Notes: generated by a model not told the origin, from the sequence alone. A stretch of DNA of 53,946 bases from Chloroflexota bacterium (GCA_013112725.1 JABFFZ010000031.1:1-53946), one strand, 5' to 3'. Shown: positions 8,916-17,771, counted from the stretch's first letter. Translations and numbers: made by a program.

Positions 8916-10973
8916 ATGACATCCATTCCAGCAGGCGTTCAGAAACGCACAGACGAGAGAAACAACGTGACCGATTCCCACAACCACATGGCCTCACCCG
9001 CGCTTGTCCTCATCATAGATGATGCCCGCGAAAATCGCCTGCTGTTAACTTCCCAATTAAAGCTAGAAGGGTTTAGAACCATAGAGGCTGCTAGTGGCAG
9101 AGAAGGCATTGAAAAGGCCATAACCTTTGATCCCGACGTGATTTTGCTGGATGTGATGATGCCTGATCTGGACGGGTTTGAGGTGTGCCGCTTGCTGAAG
9201 GCTGACCCTGCTACCCAGCAAATACCCATCATCATGGTCACAGCCTTGAATCGGGTAGAGTCCCGCATTGAAGGGAAGCGGGCCGGCGCGGATGAATTTC
9301 TGTCCCGCCCGCACGTGCGCGAAGAGTTGTTGGTGCGGGTGCGCACCTATACCGAAGTGAAACGAACCCGGCTGCGGCTGGATGAAGAGCGTAACCGATT
9401 ACAACTGCTTTATAACGTCAGCCGGGCCATTAGCAGCCAGTTAGACCTGGACACGATTATGGCCGACACGCTCACCCAAACACAGGCAGCGGTGGGCGCA
9501 ACGAAAGGCAACATTATTCTGGTAAATGAAGCGGGGCAGGTCTATCACCGCTTTATGCTGCGCGCCGGTTCGCCAGTGGAGATTAGTGACCATGTGGCCC
9601 AGGCCGTGATGACGCAGGGGTTGGGTGGCTGGCTGCTGGAAAACCAGAAAAGCGAGATTATTGAGGATATATCAGGCGATACGCGCTGGATTACGCTGCC
9701 GGATGATCGGGGAGAGGTGGGATCGGCCATTGGTATTCCATTAATCGGGGCGGATCGGGTTGAAGGTATTTTAGTCTTGAACCATGCCCAGACGGGCTAT
9801 TTTTCGGCCGAACATCGTCATTTGTTGGAAGCAATCGCCAGCACGGTGACGGCGGCCATTGTGAACGCCCGGCTTTTTGCCGAGGTGCGTGAAGAGCAGC
9901 GCAAATTAGAAACGATTCTCACGTCTTCAACCGATGCTATTATCATTACCGATGAGGCGTGGCGCATTTCGCTGTTTAACTACACGGCGGCGCGGTTGTT
10001 TCAGGTGAGAATGCAGGATGTGATCGGACGGCCGTTAACCGAAATCCCCCACTTAGCCCCCTTGCGCATGCTGCTGCCCAAACCCCCGCTGCCTGGAGAG
10101 GTGAAGGAGGTGGCGCTGGATGACGGCCGTGTGCTGCATCCCAGCATCTCACCTATTGACGGGGTGGGGTATGCCCTCATTTTGCAGGATATTTCCGAAC
10201 TGAAGCGCATTGAAGAACTGAAACTGGCCGCCGAACGGCAGGAGAAGGAACGGGTTCAAGAGACATTTGCCCGTTATATGGGGCCGCGGCTGGTCAACCA
10301 CGTTTTAGCCAATGCGCCCGAACTGATGGCGCGGCGGGAGCGGCGGCTGGCGGTGGTGATGTTTGTGGATTTGCGCAACTGGACGGGCGGCATGATCACC
10401 CGCGTGGCGCCAGATGAGGCGATCCGGCAGCTCAATGAGTTTTTTACACGCATGATGGATATTGCCATTGAGTTTGATGGCACAGTGTTTGAGTTGACGG
10501 GGGATGAGATTCTGGTGGGCTTTAATGCGCCCTTTGACCAGCCAGATGCCACCAGCCGGGCGGTGCAAACGGCCGTGACCATGCAGCGTGAATTTAACCA
10601 ACTGCGCCAGAGATGGTTTGAGCAGGCCGGTACGGAGCTAGGGCTGGGCATTGGTATTGATATGGGCGAAGTCGTCATGGGCAATGTCGGCGCTGAATCC
10701 CGCATGAGTTTCCGCATGGTGGGGCAGCCCATGAACACGGCCTCGCGGCTGGTGGATCTGGCCGGGGATGGGCAAATTGTGATTTCAGCGGCCGTGTACC
10801 ATGACCTGGCGCTGAAAGACACAGCCCGTCTGCAAGAGACGGCGTTTGACAAGATGGAGCCGGTTCATTTACAGGGGATTGCGGAGCCACAGATTTTGTA
10901 CCGCGCCACCATTCCCCGCACCCCATTCTGGAAAGAAAAAACACAGGCAACAAAGACAGCCACCAGCCACTAG
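8916..10973 (+). CDS. Receiver-GAF-PAS-class III nucleotidyl cyclase
   Basis: The 685-residue cytoplasmic signalling protein reads in order: response-regulator receiver (about 28-145, phospho-acceptor Asp79), GAF (about 165-320), PAS (about 330-430), a short coiled coil and a class III adenylate/guanylate cyclase catalytic domain (about 470-680). Metal-binding Asp485 (FVDLRNWT) and Asp530 (ELTGDEILVGF) are present, as is NTASRL for the transition state, so it should make cAMP or cGMP. The receiver has Arg131 where the conserved Lys of the K-P pair is expected. The start is uncertain: a GTG at 8967 or ATG at 8988 would also begin before the receiver. Confidence 0.87.
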   Translation: MTSIPAGVQKRTDERNNVTDSHNHMASPALVLIIDDARENRLLLTSQLKLEGFRTIEAASGREGIEKAITFDPDVILLDVMMPDLDGFEVCRLLKADPATQQIPIIMVTALNRVESRIEGKRAGADEFLSRPHVREELLVRVRTYTEVKRTRLRLDEERNRLQLLYNVSRAISSQLDLDTIMADTLTQTQAAVGATKGNIILVNEAGQVYHRFMLRAGSPVEISDHVAQAVMTQGLGGWLLENQKSEIIEDISGDTRWITLPDDRGEVGSAIGIPLIGADRVEGILVLNHAQTGYFSAEHRHLLEAIASTVTAAIVNARLFAEVREEQRKLETILTSSTDAIIITDEAWRISLFNYTAARLFQVRMQDVIGRPLTEIPHLAPLRMLLPKPPLPGEVKEVALDDGRVLHPSISPIDGVGYALILQDISELKRIEELKLAAERQEKERVQETFARYMGPRLVNHVLANAPELMARRERRLAVVMFVDLRNWTGGMITRVAPDEAIRQLNEFFTRMMDIAIEFDGTVFELTGDEILVGFNAPFDQPDATSRAVQTAVTMQREFNQLRQRWFEQAGTELGLGIGIDMGEVVMGNVGAESRMSFRMVGQPMNTASRLVDLAGDGQIVISAAVYHDLALKDTARLQETAFDKMEPVHLQGIAEPQILYRATIPRTPFWKEKTQATKTATSH

Positions 10974-10990
10974 CCACCTGCCACCACTCC

Positions 10991-11704
10991 CTATAACGGC
11001 CGTTTGGCAGCCATGCCGGGGCGTCGTGGATACATTTCTGGGGTCGGGGCGCATTTTTCTGCTGTCACCAGATAGTGCAAACTGGTTGTGCCGGGCAGAG
11101 CCAGGGGATGCAGGTCGGCTTCACCGCCACCCAGCAGGTGAATGGCATGGGCGGCGGCAGCCACTTCCACAGCGGCATGTTCCCCTTTTTGGGCCAACAT
11201 CAAACCACCCTGGCGGCAAAAAGGGAGCAGGTATTCGGCCAGCACCCGCATGTCGGCCACTGCCCGCGCTACCGCCCAATCATACCGGGCACGATGGGCG
11301 GGTTGGTGGGCCAACAGTTCCGCTCGTTCAGCCACAATTTGCACCTGAGTCAGCCCCAATTCAGCCACCACCGCCTGCAAAAAGCTGGTTTTTTTGGCGA
11401 CGCTTTCCACCAATGTGACTTGCAAGTGGGGGAAGGCGATTTTGAGCGGCAGGCCAGGAAAGCCGGCGCCGCTGCCAATATCAATAAGGGCACGGCCGTT
11501 TAAGTCACCGGTGACAGCAGCACAAGTCAGGGAATCGTAAAAATGGCGTTCGATGACGGCTTCAGGGGCGCGCACGGCCGTCAGGTTCAGTCGCTCATTC
11601 CACACCAACAGCAGGCGTAAATAAGTTTCAAATTGTGCCTGCTGCGCCGCCGACAGCATGACCCCAAACTCTTCTGCCTCTTCAACCAATTGTGGAATGT
11701 CCAT
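10991..11704 (-). CDS. rsmG: 16S rRNA (guanine527-N7)-methyltransferase RsmG
   Basis: The enzyme methylates G527 of 16S rRNA with SAM. Visible marks are WNERLNLTAVR near the N terminus, RHFYDSL, and the SAM motif DIGSGAGFPGLPLKI. The open frame extends to 11761, but the first 19 codons are the intergenic word-repeat, so the ATG giving MDIPQLVEEAEEFG at 11704 is chosen; that yields 237 residues, normal for the family. It converges with the cyclase gene (17-base gap) and has an unrelated transporter lipoprotein gene just upstream on the same strand. Confidence 0.93.
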   Translation of the reverse strand: MDIPQLVEEAEEFGVMLSAAQQAQFETYLRLLLVWNERLNLTAVRAPEAVIERHFYDSLTCAAVTGDLNGRALIDIGSGAGFPGLPLKIAFPHLQVTLVESVAKKTSFLQAVVAELGLTQVQIVAERAELLAHQPAHRARYDWAVARAVADMRVLAEYLLPFCRQGGLMLAQKGEHAAVEVAAAAHAIHLLGGGEADLHPLALPGTTSLHYLVTAEKCAPTPEMYPRRPGMAAKRPL

Positions 11705-11718
11705 GGGGAATGTGGGTG

Positions 11719-11765
11719 GCAGGTGGCAAGTAGCAGGTATTTGCCGCCTGCCACTTGCCACCTGC
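11719..11765. repeat. Border word-repeat folding into a hairpin (CAGGTGGCAAGT type)
   Basis: The arm at 11719-11737 pairs with CCTGCCACTTGCCACCTGC (11747-11765) with one mismatch and a 9-base loop. It abuts the stop of the solute-binding protein (11769) and the start of rsmG. The same words recur at 44341-44398 and, in short form, at 10957-10985. There is no T-tract, so it is not a classical terminator, though it could stabilise the 3' end. Confidence 0.75.
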
Positions 11766-11768
11766 TCA

Positions 11769-13652
11769 TTAACGACTACGCTCCAGATTTTTGATCGTCA
11801 TGTCTATCTGGTAAGTGTCGTACCGCTCACCGCCAAACACCGCCGGGGTATATGATGTGACCCAGGTTTGCACCAGTTTTGGCCTGGTGCGAATGAATAA
11901 AGGGACCAGCGGCATCAGCCCGGCATCACCAAACAGCCGATTTTCTAACTGCCGGTACACGGCCGTGCGTTCCGCAGCGTCTAATATGCTGTTTGCCTGG
12001 CGGATGAGATTATCTTCTTCACTGCAAGGGCGGTTATGGCGGTTTTCACTATCTTCACAATGTAACAGGTCACCCATCCAATTGTTGGCATCCGGGTAAA
12101 AAGAGGCCCAGGCCAATTCCCAAACATCTGGTCGGGCCGCGCCGGCATCACGCCGGGTATTGGCCAACAAAACACCAAACTGTACCTGCTCAATATTTAT
12201 CTGAGCCTCTGTACAGCCCAACTCATCAATCCACATGCGCCGGATCAGTTCCGCCTGCTGCAATGAAAGGTCAGAGGCGCTGATCATAAAAGTGAATGGG
12301 GGGATAAGCTGACAGCCGCCAAAGCCACTGGCAGCCAGTTGTTGGCGGGCATAATCAGGGCTGTACCCTACGCCCACCTCGTTAGCAGGCGAAGAGGCGA
12401 TGGCGCCAGGGGGGATGAGATGCTGCATCCCGATGGCTTGTGTTTCAAACAAGGTTTCAACCAATTTTTGACGATCAATGGCGGCAGCAAAAGCTCGCCG
12501 AACTTCAGGTTCGCGGAAAATGCCGCTATCAAAGTTAAATCCCAGGTAATGTACCGTTTGTTCTGGAACCACTTCCAGACGGGTGGCAATGCGTTCCTCG
12601 GTAAAATCAATCTCCAGATTGGCGGCGTTCACCAGGTCTAGCTGGCGCGCCTGCCACAATTCATAGGTGCTCTTATCGCCTTTGGCATAATAAATGTTGA
12701 TGAGTTCAACATTACCCTGGCGGGACAACGGCCATAACGGGTTTTGTTGCAGCGTTTGTAAATCGGTACCGGGCGGAAAGAAGGGACCGCTAGTCAAAAA
12801 GGGGGCATTGTTATCTGTTTGCCAATTTGTAGATTGCCATTCGTCGCCGAGGGTAGTGATGAATTCGGGTGGCAACGGCCGTGTAAACCACAAACTGGTC
12901 AACGTGAGAAAATGCGCCGCCGGTTTGGTGAGGATAAATTCCAGCGTTGTGTCATTGAGGGCTACCACGCCAATACGTTCCAGGTCTGTATCGGTGGCAT
13001 TGGGGGTGGTATTGGCGTGTTCACAGCCACGAATGATAAACAGCGTAAAGGCATCCGGCGTGTAAGGTTTGTTGTTGCAGGCACGCCGAATGGCATAAAC
13101 GACATCGGCGGCGGTAACGGGGCGCACCGGTTGTACTGCATAAAGACCATCAGACTGCCGGGCGCCGGGTTTGACCCAAAAAATGTCATCACGCAGGTGG
13201 AAAGTCCAGACACGGCCGTTGTCACTCACTTCCCAACTTTCGGCGAGGGCCGGTTCAATGCGGTTAGTGCGGTGGTTGTACCGCGTAAGCCCTACAAACA
13301 GGTTTTCAATTAAATCAATGCCATCCTGGCTGACGCTTTGCTGGGGATCAATGGCCGGCAGCGTTTCACGCTCAAAGCCAATATCCAGTGTTACCGGGCC
13401 GATCTTTTCTGCGGGGACGGCGGTAGGTGGCGGTGTGGGCGTGGGCGTTAGTTCAATGATCCGGGTGATAGCGATTTCTTCACCGATAACAGTATAAACT
13501 TCGGTAACGATGATTTGCACCGGCTCTTCTATGTCGGTTGTGTTATTGCGGCAACCAGCTGCCAACAGCACCATCATCGCCAGGGTGATGAAGCGTAAGG
13601 CGCTTACCGCTATTGAAGAAGGAGAACTACCCGGTTTTCTCACGCGCTCCAT
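11769..13652 (-). CDS. Family 5 extracellular solute-binding lipoprotein (peptide/nickel ABC type)
   Basis: This 627-residue lipoprotein is a DppA/OppA-type binding protein for peptides or other small ligands. The signal peptide ends in the lipobox LLAAGC with Cys34 as the lipid site. A Pro-Thr linker (TPTPTPPPT) follows, then the SBP_bac_5 domain with LVGLTRYNH, PALAESWEVS and WTFHLRDDIFW. A TTG at 13679 could also start it; the ATG at 13652 gives a better-shaped signal peptide. No permease or ATPase genes are adjacent, so it is an orphan binding protein. The upstream gap to 13886 has no gene; a TATA-rich stretch near 13700 could be its promoter. Confidence 0.88.
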   Translation of the reverse strand: MERVRKPGSSPSSIAVSALRFITLAMMVLLAAGCRNNTTDIEEPVQIIVTEVYTVIGEEIAITRIIELTPTPTPPPTAVPAEKIGPVTLDIGFERETLPAIDPQQSVSQDGIDLIENLFVGLTRYNHRTNRIEPALAESWEVSDNGRVWTFHLRDDIFWVKPGARQSDGLYAVQPVRPVTAADVVYAIRRACNNKPYTPDAFTLFIIRGCEHANTTPNATDTDLERIGVVALNDTTLEFILTKPAAHFLTLTSLWFTRPLPPEFITTLGDEWQSTNWQTDNNAPFLTSGPFFPPGTDLQTLQQNPLWPLSRQGNVELINIYYAKGDKSTYELWQARQLDLVNAANLEIDFTEERIATRLEVVPEQTVHYLGFNFDSGIFREPEVRRAFAAAIDRQKLVETLFETQAIGMQHLIPPGAIASSPANEVGVGYSPDYARQQLAASGFGGCQLIPPFTFMISASDLSLQQAELIRRMWIDELGCTEAQINIEQVQFGVLLANTRRDAGAARPDVWELAWASFYPDANNWMGDLLHCEDSENRHNRPCSEEDNLIRQANSILDAAERTAVYRQLENRLFGDAGLMPLVPLFIRTRPKLVQTWVTSYTPAVFGGERYDTYQIDMTIKNLERSR

Positions 13653-13886
13653 GCTATCTGATGCGCCAGACGCCGACAAGTATTTTTCAGCGCCTTCCTA
13701 TAATCGGCATCCCTACCATGGATGTCTGACAGTGCAATAGGCTCACGGCCGCTGCGGCGCTTGCGTGGTACCGGGGCGAGTAGTAATATAGTGGTCATTG
13801 TGAGTTAACAATAAATAGTAAATAGACGGAAGTGTGACTTCAAAATAAGGGCTTTGAGAGAATTCCAGCCCGAGGATTAAACCGTT

Positions 13887-15125
13887 ATGTACGAACGAGT
13901 CCTGGTCATTGATGATTCACAAGAAATCCGGGATTTTCTTTGTGAATACATATTACAACCAAAAGGCTTTGAGGTAATGCAAGCCTCCAATGGGTTAATG
14001 GGGCTGGAGATGGCCATTGCCAAAGAACCGGATTTGATGATTGTTGACCAGCAAATGCCTCGCCTGACCGGGCTGGAAGTGCTGGAAAAGTTGAAAGAAC
14101 GGGGCATTGAAATTCCGGCCATTTTAGCCACAGCGCACGGGTCGGAGGAGACGGCCGTAGCCGCTTTCCGTCTGGGCATCCGCGACTATGTGATCAAGCC
14201 GTTTGACGCTGATGAAATTAGCGAGTCGGTAGACCGCGCCTTACGGGAAAGCCGTTTACAGCGCGAACGGGATCAACTGGTGCAGCAACTGATGGAGAGC
14301 AATTCCCAGTTGCAGCGGCGCGCCCAAGAGTTGAATGTCTTATATGGCGTGGGCAAATCGGTGGCTTCTTCGCTTGATCTGGAAGAAGTGCTGCACCGGG
14401 TGGTGGAGGCAGCCGTTTATGTGGTGGGCGCGGAAGAAGGCTCGCTCATGCTACTGGATGAAGCACACGGCGAACTTTATATTCGCGCTTCCAAGAACCT
14501 GGATTCCAAAGCCCGCTCCATGCGTAAACGAGTGAATGACAGTCTGGCGGGTAAAGTATTGCAAACCAAACGGGCGATTGCGATTGGCAACGATTCCCAG
14601 TGGAAACGCACCCATACCGCCCTCCTGGTCAAATCGCTCATCTATGTGCCCCTGATTTTGCAAAACAAACCAATTGGGGTGTTAGGCGTCACCAACCGCT
14701 TGAAAGAGACCTCGTTTGATAGTAACGATACCCGCGCCCTATCGGCGTTGGGGGGCTATGCCACCATCGCCATTAACAATGCCAATATCTATTCAGAAAT
14801 TGAACGGGAAAGGGAGACGTTAACGGCCGTTGTAGACCAGACAGACAACCCCGTCATGGTGGTTGACGAGGAATTCAAAGTTATTTTGCTGAACAAATCA
14901 GCGCGCGAACTGTTCCAATTACCTGATGCCAAACTGTCTGGCATCCCCGTGCAAAAGCTGGTCAAAGACCCGGCAATTGTGGAATTTGTGACACAGCCGG
15001 AAGAGGCGGGCGTGGATACTGAAGGGGAGTTTGTGCTGGCAGACGGCCGTAAATACTTCGTGCAGTTAGCCATTATCCAGGGCGGCAGTTCCCGCTCTGT
15101 GCTGATGCGCCGTGTAGAAGATTAG
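13887..15125 (+). CDS. Receiver-GAF-PAS response regulator without output domain
   Basis: The 412-residue protein has a receiver domain (1-120) with acidic pair Asp9/Asp10, phospho-acceptor Asp54, switch Thr82 and Lys104, all canonical. A coiled coil (about 118-150) follows, then GAF (about 150-305) and a PAS domain (about 310-405). It ends there with no kinase, cyclase or DNA-binding domain, so it probably works through protein contact. Its architecture matches the first part of the cyclase protein at 8916-10973. GAGG lies 11 bases before ATG. Its stop overlaps the convergent small gene by 4 bases. Confidence 0.85.
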   Translation: MYERVLVIDDSQEIRDFLCEYILQPKGFEVMQASNGLMGLEMAIAKEPDLMIVDQQMPRLTGLEVLEKLKERGIEIPAILATAHGSEETAVAAFRLGIRDYVIKPFDADEISESVDRALRESRLQRERDQLVQQLMESNSQLQRRAQELNVLYGVGKSVASSLDLEEVLHRVVEAAVYVVGAEEGSLMLLDEAHGELYIRASKNLDSKARSMRKRVNDSLAGKVLQTKRAIAIGNDSQWKRTHTALLVKSLIYVPLILQNKPIGVLGVTNRLKETSFDSNDTRALSALGGYATIAINNANIYSEIERERETLTAVVDQTDNPVMVVDEEFKVILLNKSARELFQLPDAKLSGIPVQKLVKDPAIVEFVTQPEEAGVDTEGEFVLADGRKYFVQLAIIQGGSSRSVLMRRVED

Positions 15126-15346
15126 GAAACTTTCATCCCCAACCAGAAGTGATGAGGCAGTACGGTGCGTAACGGCCGTACCTCTGTCCGGCCCACTTCT
15201 TTTTTTTGGGCCAGCATCGCCGGATTCACCAGGCACAGGTCTGGCGACCGGCCATATTTTTGTTCGTAATACTCCACTGCGCGCAACACTTTCTCGTCCA
15301 ACGGCCGTTTCACATCCGTATCCAGCCACAACATACCAACGTTCAT
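15122..15346 (-). CDS. Conserved small protein of unknown function
   Basis: This 74-residue protein begins MNVGMLWLDTD and ends HHFWLGMKVS. I recall similar short proteins in Chloroflexota genomes, with the pattern YYEQKYGRSPDLC followed by RPLRTVLPHHFWLG, but know no function for them. The ATG at 15346 is preferred over the one at 15352 because GGAG lies 7 bases before it. It follows the FtsK-like gene by 56 bases on the same strand and is probably co-transcribed; a role linked to that ATPase is only a guess. Confidence 0.7.
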   Translation of the reverse strand: MNVGMLWLDTDVKRPLDEKVLRAVEYYEQKYGRSPDLCLVNPAMLAQKKEVGRTEVRPLRTVLPHHFWLGMKVS

Positions 15347-15402
15347 CGCCATTCTCCAATAAACCTAAACGGCCAAAACCCAACTCCGGTCTCAGCAATC
15401 CA

Positions 15403-16605
15403 TTAACTGGTAAACTCAATGCCCGACGCCGAGGCCGAAAATGCCTGTACCTGGTTTTGGGCAGGCTTTTCAGCCTTAATTGCCAGGCTTTCCAACGAAA
15501 TCTGCTGCGCCACCAGCGGCTGCGGGCGCTGGCGTTGCAATGCTTCCAACGTCAATTGCAGGTCATACTCACCAATATAAGCCGCCTGAAAATGCGTCAC
15601 CGCGCCATCCATGACCGCCAGAAAATCACCCTGCCCCAATAGATACTCTGCCTGTGTGGCCGGCAAATCCGCCGCCGCTGCTGCCTGGGCCTCATGCCGC
15701 GTCTTGCCCACCACCCGCCCCGGCAAATTCAGGCGGAACGTGCTATTCAACTGTTCGGACTCTGGATTGTTAGTCGTCAACAGCAAATGAATACCCACAG
15801 CCGGACCACGTTGCAGCAGCAATCCCAGGCTTTCAACCAGTTGCCGGTTCTCACTACCAGAGCGCATCAAATTGACCACCTCATCAATCATGACCACGAT
15901 CTTGGGAGTGGTCATCTGCTGTTCCTGGCGGTAGAGGCATTCGCCGCTGAGGAAATCGAGCATTTCCCGGTAATCATCGGCATCATAGGCAACAGGGCTT
16001 AACATGTGGGGCAGGTAGGAAAGTGGCTCTAAGGCAGTGTATGCCTCAAACTTGCCGGCAGTGCTGCCATCAATCACCATCAACTGCAACTGCGATTGGC
16101 GGTGCAGTAATGCTAGCGAGAGGGCAACGGTGCGCAGCAGGGATGTTTTGCCCGCATTTTCCATACCGGAAATTAGGATATGTGGCAAATTGTCAGGTGA
16201 TAACTGCCAGCACAGGGGACGGCCGTGTTCATCTAAACCCAGCATCACACTCATCGGCTGAATCCCGGTCGTTAAGGCCATCAGATCGAACAAGGAAACG
16301 GGCACTTCTTCTGTGCGGGCAATGTGCAACTGCCAGCCACCGGCATGAGGCGATAGTTCACCGTCTGCCGCACCCAAAGCCGACAGCAGTTCTTGTTTCA
16401 TGTTGCGCAGCCTGTCCAGGTTGCTGCCTACATGCCCTGCGAGGTCAAAACGAATCCAACGAGGCTGCACAAAGCCGCCGGCAACCCGCGCCGCAACATC
16501 ATGTTTGGTCAAGACATTTTCTATCTTGCGGGATTGTATTTCTAGCTGATACTGCAAACGCTTCTCCTGCATGAGCTTTCGCCACTCTCCATTTTCACTC
16601 ATCAT
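15403..16605 (-). CDS. FtsK/SpoIIIE-like DNA translocase ATPase
   Basis: The 400-residue protein has an N-terminal coiled segment, an FtsK alpha/beta-like domain (AARVAGGFVQPRWIRFDL, about 38-55), then the motor domain with Walker A GMENAGKT at 147-154 and Walker B IVVMIDEV near 250. LLTTNNPESEQLNSTFRLN matches the conserved RecA-fold segment. It lacks the N-terminal membrane segments and the DNA-reading gamma winged helix of FtsK. It could therefore be a soluble translocase of the kind found on plasmids and integrative elements, or a divergent house-keeping pump. An alternative ATG three bases downstream has a GGCAGG upstream. Confidence 0.8.
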   Translation of the reverse strand: MMSENGEWRKLMQEKRLQYQLEIQSRKIENVLTKHDVAARVAGGFVQPRWIRFDLAGHVGSNLDRLRNMKQELLSALGAADGELSPHAGGWQLHIARTEEVPVSLFDLMALTTGIQPMSVMLGLDEHGRPLCWQLSPDNLPHILISGMENAGKTSLLRTVALSLALLHRQSQLQLMVIDGSTAGKFEAYTALEPLSYLPHMLSPVAYDADDYREMLDFLSGECLYRQEQQMTTPKIVVMIDEVVNLMRSGSENRQLVESLGLLLQRGPAVGIHLLLTTNNPESEQLNSTFRLNLPGRVVGKTRHEAQAAAAADLPATQAEYLLGQGDFLAVMDGAVTHFQAAYIGEYDLQLTLEALQRQRPQPLVAQQISLESLAIKAEKPAQNQVQAFSASASGIEFTS

Positions 16606-16666
16606 CCTGCCCCTTTATGAGAGCGTACCATGATACTCCCGTAGCACATATGTTCTTTTATTTGCT

Positions 16667-16694
16667 AAAAAAAAGGACGGCATACGGCCGTCCT
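16667..16694 (-). terminator. Intrinsic terminator of lexA
   Basis: Read on the minus strand, AGGACGGC pairs with GCCGTCCT around loop CGTAT and is followed by eight T residues. It starts 22 bases after the lexA stop and separates lexA from the FtsK-like gene. One copy of ACGGCCGT is built into the hairpin. Confidence 0.88.
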
Positions 16695-16716
16695 GCTCAC
16701 TTTCACCGATTGCCTA

Positions 16717-17400
16717 TCAATTTGCCATCTGACGCAGCACCAGCATCACTTTGCCCTGCACCTGCACTTCGCCGGGATCAACGTAGATCGGCTCCATTGT
16801 AGGGTTAGCCGGTTGCAGCCGAATCCTATCACCTTCATGGTAAAAATGTTTGAGCGTGGTGGTGTCATCGCTCAGCCAGACGGCCACCATATCCCCATTG
16901 CGGGCATTGCTGTCCTGCCGCATGATGACGATGTCGCCATCGTTGACCATAGCATCAATCATAGAATCTCCGCTGACGCGCAGGGCGAACAGATCATTGG
17001 TACGGCCAGGCAACATGGAGGCGCTGACCTCAATGGCATCTTCTTCATCATACACGGCAAAATTGTCATGCCCCACTTCGATGGGTTCACCGGCTTTAAT
17101 GTGGCCTAGCAGCGGCACGCGCACCAGATTGGAGATGGCCTGGGCAACGGCCGTTTGCACGCTGCCCACAGCCTGAGCTAATTCCCCCGTTAAACGCAAA
17201 CCGCGTGACACATCTGCGTCACGCTCCAGAAATCCCATCTCTTTCAGTCGAGTCAGGTTGTAATTGACCACCGAGGTTGAGGTGATGCCCACCGCGCGGC
17301 CAATTTCGCGGATGGTGGGCGGACGGCCGTGTTCGGCCGTGTAGGAATGGATATAGGCTAATATACTTTTTTGCCGTTCAGATAATGGCTTTTCACTCAT
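16717..17400 (-). CDS. lexA: LexA SOS repressor
   Basis: The 227-residue repressor has an N-terminal winged helix (about 1-70: RQKSILAYI, RPPTIREIG, TSTSVVNYNL) and a C-terminal S24 peptidase domain. The self-cleavage bond is Ala103-Gly104 in HIKAGEP. Catalytic Ser146 (SGDSMIDA) and Lys184 (TTLKHF) are intact. AGGAG lies 9 bases before ATG. The promoter upstream carries a LexA box between -35 and -10, so the gene is autoregulated. It has its own terminator. Divergent from it is a 39-codon ORF. Confidence 0.96.
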   Translation of the reverse strand: MSEKPLSERQKSILAYIHSYTAEHGRPPTIREIGRAVGITSTSVVNYNLTRLKEMGFLERDADVSRGLRLTGELAQAVGSVQTAVAQAISNLVRVPLLGHIKAGEPIEVGHDNFAVYDEEDAIEVSASMLPGRTNDLFALRVSGDSMIDAMVNDGDIVIMRQDSNARNGDMVAVWLSDDTTTLKHFYHEGDRIRLQPANPTMEPIYVDPGEVQVQGKVMLVLRQMAN

Positions 17401-17465
17401 GGTGGATTACTCCTGACTATGTCTGCTCTAACCATAGAACAGATTTACCGCTCATTTGTTCTGGA

Positions 17466-17494
17466 AGTATACAAGAACAGTTGTTCGGTGTCAA
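17466..17494 (-). promoter_or_regulatory. lexA promoter with embedded SOS box
   Basis: On the minus strand, -35 TTGACA (17494-17489) and -10 TATACT (17471-17466) are spaced 17 bases. Between them lies the perfect palindrome GAACAACTGTTC (17475-17486 on the plus strand), the GAAC-N4-GTTC box of Gram-positive-type LexA. Occupancy would block RNA polymerase directly. A looser pair of half-sites (GAAC at 17437, GTTC at 17458) lies downstream. Confidence 0.9.
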
Positions 17495-17523
17495 GCGCAA
17501 AATTTACATAAGACAATGGTCGT

Positions 17524-17552
17524 TTGTGCAGCAATTCACATATGGATATAAT
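17524..17552 (+). promoter_or_regulatory. Promoter of the 39-codon ORF
   Basis: A perfect -10, TATAAT (17547-17552), is preceded after 17 bases by the weak -35 TTGTGC (17524-17529). It drives the plus strand towards the small ORF at 17576. The LexA box ends 38 bases upstream of the -35, so LexA would not overlap it; coupling to SOS is possible but not shown. Confidence 0.6.
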
Positions 17553-17575
17553 TAAAGTTTCGGAGGTAAAAGATC

Positions 17576-17695
17576 ATGGATCGCTCAATGGCTGTCATCT
17601 ACAGTACGACTTGCTTCAAGCAAACCGACGAGCAGACCTCGCAGCAGCCCAGCGGCCTGCGCGCCTGGCTCAAGCGTCTCCTGAAAAGATCATAG
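17576..17695 (+). CDS. Small 39-residue protein with basic amphipathic C terminus
   Basis: This short ORF has a complete expression signature. TATAAT lies 23 bases upstream, GGAGG 9 bases before ATG, and a strong intrinsic terminator 38 bases after the stop. The peptide starts MDRSMAVIYSTTC, has a Gln/Thr-rich middle with one Cys, and ends GLRAWLKRLLKRS, a basic amphipathic helix. No family is recognised. It is divergent from lexA. The helix could bind membrane, DNA or a protein partner; small SOS-adjacent proteins elsewhere inhibit division or act as toxins, but nothing here proves such a role. Confidence 0.6.
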   Translation: MDRSMAVIYSTTCFKQTDEQTSQQPSGLRAWLKRLLKRS

Positions 17696-17732
17696 AATAG
17701 ATTTTTCGGCAGAATGCTGATGATTGTAACAG

Positions 17733-17763
17733 AAAGGGTGAAGACTTCTCTTCACCCTTTTTT
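17733..17763 (+). terminator. Intrinsic terminator after the 39-codon ORF
   Basis: AAAGGGTGAAGA (17733-17744) pairs perfectly with TCTTCACCCTTT (17749-17760) around loop CTTC and runs into a T-tract on the plus strand. It ends 8 bases before the convergent oxidase gene. Confidence 0.9.
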
Positions 17764-17771
17764 CTTTGAGT

